DNA from: an uncultured Eubacteriales bacterium
Lineage (GTDB): Bacteria > Bacillota > Clostridia > Oscillospirales > Acutalibacteraceae
Assembly (NCBI GenBank): GCA_900317795.1
Contig: ONIF01000164.1
Span: forward strand, 1 to 5,049
Length of the DNA: 5,049 bases
Direction of reading: 5' to 3'
Below the pieces are notes generated by a model that saw only the letters and a program-made list of their open reading frames with translations, did not search any database and was not told the DNA's origin. Positions within the stretch are counted from its first letter, which is position 1. Every line of letters starts with the position of its first letter. The position numbers and the translations under genes are program-made. This document shows positions 1 to 5,049 of the stretch, piece by piece.

Positions 1-1124
1 CGTGAAATAGGGCTGTCTTTCATTTCGGATTGATTAAGGAAATAATTGTATATACGTGTTTCAAATATCCTGTTTGCAACTACGACAGCACCATTATCTC
101 TCTTTATAAGTCCGTACATCTCACCATCCATTACAGGAATACTGTCAGGATTGTAAGAAACCCTTTCGCCATCGAATAATATATGTTGTAAAATATCTTT
201 GAGATAATCGTTGTTGAACACCTTACCCATCAAGGAATCAAACAGAGGATTTTTCTCTAAAAGAATACATTTTACAGCTTCGCTCACTCCGTTGATTGTC
301 CAGGAATCAACAAGGTCAGTATCAATTATCTGACAGATACGGCTGACAAGAAACGGATAACCACTTGTATAGTCAAAAATCTCCTGAGCTATTTTTGCTG
401 TATCCATGCCTGTATGATGGTCATTTTCATATTCGTCAAGCATTCCGGTAATACCCTCAGCAGGCAAACTCATATCAATATTGAAATCTGCGGCTATATT
501 CCATGGGCTATTGAATTTGTGGGCTTCATCCGGGCGGATTTTCCGTTTCAGGCTTTTAATATCGGTAACTCCTGCAAGGATAACGGATTTGAATGTAGGA
601 ATACCTCTTGACTGCCTTCTGAGATAGCCGTCCCTGAGCTGAGCAAGAAAATCCAAAAATACCTGATTGTTTGTAGCACTATCGACTTCATCAATAAATA
701 AAACTATTTCCTTTTCGGATTCATAGCACCAATCATACAGTGTATCGAATAATTCATCAAGCTGAGCCTGCTCTTCTGTTCGGGAGAGGAAATCGTCTAT
801 CTGAATTTTTATGTTGTCGGGAATGACCAGTCCTGCACGAGTTTCTCTTTTCAGCTTTCTGCAAAAGGCTTTGACAAATGTTTGTTCGGAGCTGAATCCG
901 GCATCACCGATACCTTCAAAGCTAAGATTGATTACTATATAATCATCCTGTAAATAATAATAAAGGGCATTCAGTGTTGTCGTTTTTCCGTATTGACGGG
1001 CACGGGTGACAGTAAAATAATTTCCGGCATCTACCATAGCTTTCATTTTTACGAGGCGGTCTGTAATATCGACCATATAGTTATTTTCTTTCGTACACAC
1101 TCCTGTAGTTGTAAAGGCTTTCAT
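1..1124 (-). CDS. AAA-like P-loop ATPase, 3' end cut by the left edge
   Basis: The reading frame opens at an ATG ending at 1124 and stays open to base 1, giving 374 residues without a stop; the C-terminus is missing. I recognise the 'AAA-like domain' type common in Clostridia, but the cellular role of this family is not established. The P-loop is at residues 41-48 (RARQYGKT, followed by TTL): GK-T is kept, but the first glycine of GxxxxGK[ST] is replaced by Arg. Walker B is IVLFIDEVD at 140-148. A sensor-like strand SVILAGVTDI lies at 180-189, the family-typical TSGYPFLVSRIC at 253-264, and a winged-helix-like end with VANRIFETRIYNYFL at 349-363. No signal peptide or membrane segment is visible, so it is probably cytoplasmic. 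The start is supported by GGAAGGGG at 1133-1140, eight bases upstream. It lies 58 bases after the DUF4143-type ATPase gene on the same strand and has its own candidate promoter. Relatives often carry a PD-(D/E)XK nuclease-like domain at the C-terminus, but that part would lie outside the window. Confidence 0.85.
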   Translation of the reverse strand, partial: MKAFTTTGVCTKENNYMVDITDRLVKMKAMVDAGNYFTVTRARQYGKTTTLNALYYYLQDDYIVINLSFEGIGDAGFSSEQTFVKAFCRKLKRETRAGLVIPDNIKIQIDDFLSRTEEQAQLDELFDTLYDWCYESEKEIVLFIDEVDSATNNQVFLDFLAQLRDGYLRRQSRGIPTFKSVILAGVTDIKSLKRKIRPDEAHKFNSPWNIAADFNIDMSLPAEGITGMLDEYENDHHTGMDTAKIAQEIFDYTSGYPFLVSRICQIIDTDLVDSWTINGVSEAVKCILLEKNPLFDSLMGKVFNNDYLKDILQHILFDGERVSYNPDSIPVMDGEMYGLIKRDNGAVVVANRIFETRIYNYFLNQSEMKDSPIS

Positions 1125-1157
1125 ATCTGATTCCCCTTCCTTTAAGTCACTATAAAA

Positions 1158-1186
1158 ATTTTAACACAAAAACCTCTGAACATCAA
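1158..1186 (-). promoter_or_regulatory. Candidate promoter of the left-edge AAA-like ATPase gene
   Basis: On the minus strand there is a -35 TTGATG (1181-1186), a 17-base spacer and a -10 TAAAAT (1158-1163). The -10 is preceded by TGT, giving an extended -10 (TGnTAAAAT). The predicted RNA start is near 1151, leaving a leader of about 27 bases with the ribosome site at 1133-1140. The -35 overlaps the stop codon of the upstream ATPase gene (1183-1185). I see no terminator between the two genes, so readthrough is also likely. The call rests on match and spacing only. Confidence 0.55.
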
Positions 1187-2403
1187 CTTATATAGTCATG
1201 CTTTGTCAATAAAAAATTCTTTATATTTCTGTGCTTGATACCGTTCCTGCTGAAATCAAGCTCATCCATCGAAACAACATACTTCGGATAATTATCTCTG
1301 ACTTGTTCCAAAACAGAAAATTCTCTTTCAATGGTATCTTCCGTTGCAAGAAGATATGTCACCTGAACATAGACTTTATCATTTTGCTTTTTAGCGATAA
1401 AATCAATTTCTTTTGTGCCGACCTTTCCGACAGTCACCTGATAGCCTCGTCTCAGCAACTCCATATATACGATATTTTCCAGAACAAGATTAATGTCTTT
1501 TGTGTTTGTGCCGAATACTGCTTCTCTTATACCCTGGTCGGCAATATAGTATTTTTCGTTTGACGATAGAATTTGTTTTCCCTGAACGTCCTCACGCTTT
1601 ACTTGATAAACCAGATAGGCTGATACGGCATAACGGATATAATTCAAAATCGTTTCTGCACCGATTGTGCGTCCTTCACTTTTGAAGTATTTTGAAACGG
1701 ATGTCGCTGAAAATGTCGTGCCAATATTTGACATTACATAAGCTATTATCTTTTCAAGCAGGTCAACATCTCTGATTTCATTTCTTTTGACAATATCTTT
1801 CAGCACAACGGAACTGTACAGATCTTCAAGATACAGACTGCACGGTTCCTTTGAATAATTCAAATGGTTCAGATATGGCATACCGCCAAGGGAAAGATAT
1901 TTCTGGAAGCATTCTGATATACTTGTATTCGGGTATGTTGTATGATAAAGATTTTGAAACTCGTCAAAAGAAAACGGATAAATCACAAATTCAACATAGC
2001 GTCCTGCAAGATAGGTTGCCAATTCTCCCGAAAGAAGTTTCGCATTTGAACCCGTGATATAGATGTCACAGTCAATATCTACTCTCAGCGAATTGACACA
2101 TTTTTCCCAATGCTTTACTTCCTGTATTTCATCAAAAAACAAATACACCTTTCTGCCAATGCGTTCGACACGGTTGAGAATTTCTGTATGCAGTGAATTG
2201 GCATTACACAGCGGCTGCAAATCTAACCTTTCAAAATTGAATGACAGAAACTGTTCTTTTTTACAGCCACGTTCCAGCAATTCTTCTTTTATCAGTTCCA
2301 GCATGACAGATTTTCCGCTTCTTCTGAAACCTGTCAATACTTTGATAAGTTCAAGATCAATAAACGGTCTTATCTTACTCATATACAATTCTCTTTTTAT
2401 CAT
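1183..2403 (-). CDS. ATP-binding protein, AAA_14 + DUF4143 type
   Basis: This is a complete 406-residue protein of usual length for this family. The N-terminal P-loop ATPase has Walker A GFRRSGKS at residues 25-32, Walker B VYLFFDEIQ at 86-94 (D91, E92), a sensor-1-like TGSNAKLLS at 117-125 and a conserved LAGRYVEF at 132-139. A winged-helix-like stretch lies at about 231-272. The C-terminal DUF4143 part has E309, E315 and GTKEIDFIA at 329-337, resembling a PD-(D/E)XK nuclease fold. The last motif reads VYVQVTY (345-351), so the usual catalytic Lys is not seen and nuclease activity is doubtful. Its function in the cell is unknown; no membrane segment is visible. Start: GGAG at 2414-2417 lies 10 bases before this ATG. 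A second ATG ending at 2407 is better spaced, but its frame stops after ten codons, and the protein start MIKRELY...IRPFID is typical of the family. It sits between the integrase gene and a second ATPase and has its own strong promoter. It may be flanking DNA or element cargo. Confidence 0.9.
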   Translation of the reverse strand: MIKRELYMSKIRPFIDLELIKVLTGFRRSGKSVMLELIKEELLERGCKKEQFLSFNFERLDLQPLCNANSLHTEILNRVERIGRKVYLFFDEIQEVKHWEKCVNSLRVDIDCDIYITGSNAKLLSGELATYLAGRYVEFVIYPFSFDEFQNLYHTTYPNTSISECFQKYLSLGGMPYLNHLNYSKEPCSLYLEDLYSSVVLKDIVKRNEIRDVDLLEKIIAYVMSNIGTTFSATSVSKYFKSEGRTIGAETILNYIRYAVSAYLVYQVKREDVQGKQILSSNEKYYIADQGIREAVFGTNTKDINLVLENIVYMELLRRGYQVTVGKVGTKEIDFIAKKQNDKVYVQVTYLLATEDTIEREFSVLEQVRDNYPKYVVSMDELDFSRNGIKHRNIKNFLLTKHDYIS

Positions 2404-2438
2404 TCATATCACGCTCCGTATGACTTTCTGTTATTGAT

Positions 2439-2467
2439 ATTATATAACGGTTATAAAAAAATATCAA
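2439..2467 (-). promoter_or_regulatory. Strong sigma-A-type promoter of the DUF4143 ATPase gene
   Basis: On the minus strand there is a -35 TTGATA (2462-2467), a 17-base spacer and a perfect -10 TATAAT (2439-2444). The RNA would start near 2432 and leave a leader of about 29 bases before the ATG at 2403. This is a better consensus match than the other promoter candidate in the window and shows that the ATPase gene is transcribed independently of int, which is closed off by a terminator just upstream. Confidence 0.75.
2443..2455. repeat. Dyad inside the ATPase promoter, possible operator
   Basis: TATAAC (2443-2448) and GTTATA (2450-2455) form a perfect 6-base inverted repeat around one central G. 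It lies in the promoter spacer and touches the -10 box, where a repressor would block RNA polymerase. The arms are AT-rich, so chance is a real alternative. No regulator gene is visible nearby. Confidence 0.3.
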
Positions 2468-2500
2468 CACATATATTACAATTTTATCAGTTATAAAAAA
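2450..2500. repeat. 11-bp direct repeat in the int-ATPase gap, possible att-related
   Basis: GTTATAAAAAA occurs at 2450-2460 and again at 2490-2500, with start points 40 bases apart. The copies lie between the end of int and the ATPase gene, where the end of a Tn916-like element is expected; such elements favour T-rich/A-rich targets. The left copy overlaps the promoter dyad and the right copy overlaps the T-run of the int terminator. They could be a by-product of AT-rich sequence, regulator half-sites spaced about four helical turns apart, or part of an attachment site. I cannot decide from one side of the element. Confidence 0.35.
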
Positions 2501-2544
2501 TAAAAACAGCGTTGCAGAACATTTTACCGTCTGCAACGCTGTTT
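2491..2544 (-). terminator. Intrinsic terminator of the integrase gene
   Basis: Immediately after the int stop codon, the minus strand forms a 15-bp perfect stem: AAACAGCGTTGCAGA (2530-2544) pairs with TCTGCAACGCTGTTT (2504-2518) around an 11-base loop. It is followed by a T-rich run TTTTTATTTTTT (2495-2506). This should stop transcription of the xis-int unit before the ATPase promoter. On the plus strand the tail after the stem is less T-rich and no plus-strand gene is present, so I assign it to the minus strand only. Confidence 0.92.
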
Positions 2545-2545
2545 G

Positions 2546-3799
2546 TTATTCTTCGTCTTCTGAATCTTCCTGCTCGTCCTTTTTCAGAAACTCATCAAGT
2601 TCACTGATTTCGGACTCCTTCAATTCCTCGGTTGCATCGGTGTAAATATTCATGGTTGTAGTATAATCAGCGTGACCGAGAATATCCTGCATGGCTTTCA
2701 AATTCACACCTGCCTCGCACATTCTTGTTGCAAAGGTATGACGCAGGCTGTGACAGCTGAAATTCGGAAGGAGAAGGACATTTTTATTTGCACCTTCATT
2801 ATCAAGTATTTCCTGATTGCAGTCACGGATAATGCGTTTGATAGCCCTGTTCAAAGTACCTTGATTATGGACATTTCCGAAACGATTGACGAATATGAAA
2901 TCGGTATAGCCGTCGATAGTGACCTGACAGCTTATTTCTGCCGACTCCTGAAATTCCTTTTCTTTTTCAAAAGCCTCTTTAACAACTGAAAGCATAGGAA
3001 TCGTTCTGATACCGGATTTAGTTTTGGGCGTATGTACATTGTAGTAACATCCGTTCTGACGGTGCTTATAATAGATAAGTGTATGATTGACATCGATCAT
3101 GCCTTTCTTCATATCTATGTCACACCATCTCAATCCTGTAATTTCACTGACACGCATACCTGTATATGTCATAATTGTAAATATGGGATACCAATGCTCA
3201 TATTGCACAGATTTCTTCAGATATCTGATGAATAAATCCTGTTCCGGCTTTGTAAGAGCTTTTTTCTTTCCGTTGTCTTGATTGTGCATGAGTTTCAACT
3301 CCTTCAATGCATTGTCTGAAATGTTGTTACGCAAATAGTTGTCCTGTACCGCCAATTCCAAAACCTGGTGCAGTACATTATGGATAACGTCTATTGTGGA
3401 TATTTTGATGCCTCTTACTTCATAGAGGGTATTGTAGAATCTGCGGATGTCGGAATGCCTGAGTATACAAAGCTTGATCGTTCCGAGTTCATTTCTGACA
3501 AACATATCATACATATAAATGTAGTTCTGCAGGGTGTTGTCCTTCAAGCCACGTTTCAGTTTCAACCATACATCAAACATTTCATTTACGGTTATCTGCC
3601 TTGCTTCTGAACGAATTCCATCTCTTTGATCCTGTAAAATATCGTCTTCCTTTTCACGAAGTTCTTCAAGAGTTCTGCCATAGATCGAATGACGTTTACC
3701 TTTTCTGTCTCTCCAGCGGTAATCATAGGAACCGTCTTTTCTCTGACTTTCACCGTCTTTAAGAATTCTGCCTTTGTTGTCCCGTCTTCTTTGAGCCAT
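2546..3799 (-). CDS. int: Tyrosine recombinase / integrase, Tn916 family
   Basis: This 417-residue site-specific recombinase should cut and rejoin the ends of an integrative element through a covalent phosphotyrosine link. Domains in order: an N-terminal arm-binding AP2-like domain (about 4-60; RRDNKGRILK and GESQRKDGSY closely resemble the Tn916 Int start), a core-binding SAM-like domain (about 71-170) and the catalytic domain (about 180-395). The catalytic set appears complete: R216 in TGMRVSE, a beta-hairpin Lys (K259, in TPKTKSGIR), H350 and R353 in HSLRHT, H376 in LGHAD and the nucleophile Y386 in TMNIYTDAT. Length is close to Tn916 Int (about 405), with a very acidic added tail (408-417). 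The start is set by AGAGGAGGT at 3807-3815, eight bases from the ATG. It follows xis by 67 bases, probably in the same transcript, and a strong terminator follows. No frameshift or missing residue is seen, so it should be active. Confidence 0.96.
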   Translation of the reverse strand: MAQRRRDNKGRILKDGESQRKDGSYDYRWRDRKGKRHSIYGRTLEELREKEDDILQDQRDGIRSEARQITVNEMFDVWLKLKRGLKDNTLQNYIYMYDMFVRNELGTIKLCILRHSDIRRFYNTLYEVRGIKISTIDVIHNVLHQVLELAVQDNYLRNNISDNALKELKLMHNQDNGKKKALTKPEQDLFIRYLKKSVQYEHWYPIFTIMTYTGMRVSEITGLRWCDIDMKKGMIDVNHTLIYYKHRQNGCYYNVHTPKTKSGIRTIPMLSVVKEAFEKEKEFQESAEISCQVTIDGYTDFIFVNRFGNVHNQGTLNRAIKRIIRDCNQEILDNEGANKNVLLLPNFSCHSLRHTFATRMCEAGVNLKAMQDILGHADYTTTMNIYTDATEELKESEISELDEFLKKDEQEDSEDEE

Positions 3800-3826
3800 A
3801 TTGAAAACCTCCTCTTGTAGTCAATA

Positions 3827-3860
3827 ATGCTGACAGTCTGTCATATCAGGCTGTCAGCAT
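3827..3860. other. Hairpin in the xis-int gap
   Basis: ATGCTGACAG (3827-3836) pairs with CTGTCAGCAT (3851-3860) over 10 bases. After one mismatch (position 3837 with 3850), CTG (3838-3840) pairs with CAG (3847-3849) around a 6-base loop. In the minus-strand RNA it would form just after xis and about 12 bases before the int ribosome binding site (3807-3815). No T-run follows, so it is not a normal intrinsic terminator. It could stabilise or separate the xis and int messages, tune int translation, or be a DNA dyad bound by a protein. Confidence 0.6.
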
Positions 3861-3870
3861 ATATTGTCAG
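3831..3870. repeat. Iterated CTGTCA-type motif, 13-base period
   Basis: On the plus strand CTGTCA starts at 3838 and 3851, and TTGTCA starts at 3864: three direct copies exactly 13 bases apart. An inverted copy, TGACAG, lies at 3831-3836. Two of the four copies also make up the hairpin arms, so the two features are not independent. The array sits between xis and int, reaching into the last codon of xis. It may be a binding site for a DNA-binding protein such as Xis, Int or an element regulator. That role is inference. Confidence 0.4.
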
Positions 3871-4070
3871 ATTGAAAACTGCTGTTCGATGTATTCATCG
3901 AACATTCTGCGTTTTATTAGCCTTTTCTTGCCAACCCATATAACGAAGCGACAGTTATCGTTGTCGGTCATTTCACGGAGTTTACCCTGACCTATATTGG
4001 AATACACCGCTGCCTCTTCAATGGTAAGGTTCTGCTTCTGGTAAATAGGTATCTCGATTGATTTATTCAT
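3867..4070 (-). CDS. xis: Excisionase, Tn916 Xis type
   Basis: This is a 67-residue basic DNA-bending protein expected to steer the neighbouring integrase toward excision. The sequence follows the Tn916 Xis pattern: a short lead IPIYQKQ, then LTIEEAAVYSNIGQGKLREM (residues 15-34, helix-turn-helix of a winged helix), then a wing with WVGKKRLIKRRMFDEYI (45-61). Tn916 Xis is also about 67 residues. An upstream in-frame GTG ending at 4079 would add three residues, but it overlaps the Shine-Dalgarno sequence GAGGAGG (4079-4085). The ATG at 4070 is eight bases from that site, so I choose it. It precedes int on the same strand, the usual order for this family. The 63-base gap before it shows no convincing promoter, so it may be read from further upstream. 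Confidence 0.92.
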   Translation of the reverse strand: MNKSIEIPIYQKQNLTIEEAAVYSNIGQGKLREMTDNDNCRFVIWVGKKRLIKRRMFDEYIEQQFSI

Positions 4071-4078
4071 GAATTTCA

Positions 4079-4085
4079 CCTCCTC
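4079..4085 (-). promoter_or_regulatory. Ribosome binding site that decides the xis start
   Basis: GAGGAGG on the minus strand lies eight bases before the ATG ending at 4070. The alternative GTG codon (4077-4079) overlaps it by one base and cannot be served by it. This fixes xis at 67 residues. Confidence 0.85.
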
Positions 4086-4133
4086 ATAGTCTATATAAGT
4101 ATGATGTATAATCAGAATTTCTTATAATGCTTT

Positions 4134-5049
4134 TTATTCTGTAGGCATATCTTTGATTAAATCCCATATATTCAATGTGTTTTTATTTTTAGACTTACCA
4201 CACATCTGGTCTGCAATATCTGAACAATCTGTTTCATCCTGTTCAGGCATTGTGTGAGCGGAATAATTATCAGAATTAGTCATTATACTATGTTCGAAAT
4301 AACCCTTATAGGTTTCATCTTTGATATTAGGCGGTAAGAATTCGTTTTCCACACCAAGATAATTTGCAACGGCCTTCTGTTTCAAACAAATGAATCTGAC
4401 ATTCTTAAACGGATTGGATTTCTCTTTTTTGAAGATTTCAATGGTTCTATCTGATTTTTTTGTCTGGATAAGTTCCATTTCATCAAACTTTTGCGTAATC
4501 TTCCTGTTGGACATTTTTACATCAAGAAATCGTTCTGCATCTTCTGATCTCAGACAGAACAATTTTTTATCCTCATGGTAGTAGACAAATCTTTCGGGAA
4601 GACTTTTCTTGTGATTATCCAAGTCTCTAAGAAAAGAGGTCTTATTGTCTGTGACAATTCCGGATTTTGGATCCCAGATCGCAGATACTAATTCATACAT
4701 CAGCAGTTCCTCCTTATCCATTGATTGTTTTCTAAGCAGGTCAGCGGTATACTCTTTACATTCTTGAATAGACGCTTTAAATGGAGACCAAAAACTCGGA
4801 AAATACCCAGCTATATCATCCTTGTCACCAAAGAATTTCATCACTACCTTTAATGTAGCTTCAAGAATAAACTGTATATTTGAAATCCTTTGCCAACCGG
4901 GAATATCTTCTCCGTCTTTCATATGGTATTTTCTGGTTGACAGATATTCATTGACATCAGTTTGCAGCTCATCGAAATGCTTGCATATATACTCTATGAA
5001 CGAATTGATGAAAGCAATATATGTGTCATGGTTTTCCTGTAGCCAGGTT
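4134..5049 (-). CDS. C-terminal part of an unassigned protein, perhaps a replication primase/helicase; 5' end beyond the right edge
   Basis: The frame is open from the right edge to a TAA at 4134, giving 304 visible residues. The Met at 4922 (visible residue 43) has no ribosome site, and the frame continues upstream of it with protein-like sequence, so it is internal. I do not recognise the family with certainty. There is a helical stretch (about 8-40), then a segment with GWQRISNIQFILEATLKVV (about 51-69). Later a YYHEDKKLFCLRSEDAERFL segment (about 160-179) and a small winged-helix-like region (to about 223) are seen, ending in a polar tail of about 65 residues. This layout resembles the region after the ATPase core in DUF927/primase-helicase proteins of mobile elements, which often lie upstream of xis and int. 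No Walker motif is visible here; it would be in the missing part. No membrane segment is seen. It lies 63 bases before xis on the same strand, probably in one operon. Confidence 0.7.
   Translation of the reverse strand, partial: TWLQENHDTYIAFINSFIEYICKHFDELQTDVNEYLSTRKYHMKDGEDIPGWQRISNIQFILEATLKVVMKFFGDKDDIAGYFPSFWSPFKASIQECKEYTADLLRKQSMDKEELLMYELVSAIWDPKSGIVTDNKTSFLRDLDNHKKSLPERFVYYHEDKKLFCLRSEDAERFLDVKMSNRKITQKFDEMELIQTKKSDRTIEIFKKEKSNPFKNVRFICLKQKAVANYLGVENEFLPPNIKDETYKGYFEHSIMTNSDNYSAHTMPEQDETDCSDIADQMCGKSKNKNTLNIWDLIKDMPTE

Noticed and set aside
2405..2407. ATG with ideal spacing to GGAG, upstream of the DUF4143 gene start.
   Set aside because: Its frame stops after ten codons; the ATG four bases later opens the full conserved protein. 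A tiny leader peptide is possible but unsupported.
414..3610. Several plus-strand open frames of about 60-124 codons, for example at 1231-1563 and 2063-2437.
   Set aside because: They lie antisense within the well-supported minus-strand genes, and their translations show no recognisable motif or domain.
3800..3879. ATTGAAAAC direct repeat at 3800-3808 and 3871-3879.
   Set aside because: Nine AT-rich bases, one copy being coding sequence at the xis end and the other the int ribosome-site spacer; probably chance.
4077..4079. GTG as the xis start, giving 70 residues.
   Set aside because: It overlaps the ribosome binding site; the ATG at 4070 is well spaced and gives the usual Xis length.
4080..4133. 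Possible xis promoter and an imperfect dyad around AGAA-T-TTCT (4114-4122).
   Set aside because: The -10-like hexamers have no acceptable -35 at proper spacing, and the dyad is interrupted and AT-rich.
4920..4922. ATG as the start of the right-edge gene, giving 262 residues.
   Set aside because: There is no ribosome binding site, and the frame stays open with protein-like sequence to the window edge.

Overview
The window looks like chromosomal or mobile-element DNA from a low-GC Bacillota (Firmicutes), most likely a gut Clostridia of the Ruminococcus/Lachnospiraceae type. I base this on AT-rich DNA, strong AGGAGG-type ribosome binding sites, a Tn916-family integrase and excisionase, and a DUF4143-type ATPase, a family very common in gut Clostridia. 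The genus is an inference. All five genes lie on the minus strand, so transcription runs from the right edge to the left. I see no rRNA, tRNA, CRISPR array or insertion sequence.

Right half (about 2490-5049): the integration end of a Tn916/Tn1549-like integrative conjugative element or relative. In transcription order it holds the 3' part of a large gene cut by the right edge (possibly a replication primase/helicase-type protein), a 67-residue Xis-like excisionase, and a 417-residue tyrosine recombinase with all catalytic residues. The xis-int gap carries a strong hairpin and a CTGTCA-type motif repeated every 13 bases. The integrase is followed by a textbook intrinsic terminator with a 15-bp perfect stem.

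Left half (1 to about 2490): two P-loop ATPases. The first is a complete 406-residue protein of the AAA_14 + DUF4143 class, with its own strong sigma-A-type promoter (TTGATA, 17-base spacer, TATAAT) and a dyad inside that promoter. It is followed by an AAA-like ATPase with a degenerate Walker A motif, cut by the left edge. A good extended -10 promoter overlaps the stop codon of the first ATPase gene, so the second can be transcribed on its own as well as by readthrough.

The recombinase and Xis together would set excision and integration of the element. Because int usually sits at one extreme end of such elements, its terminus (att) is probably in the AT-rich gap between int and the DUF4143 gene. 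The two ATPase genes would then be the flanking insertion site, or cargo if the end lies further left. This boundary is the main open question. I do not see a clearly new system; the paired ATPases beside an integrase are the best candidate for an undescribed accessory function, on weak evidence.
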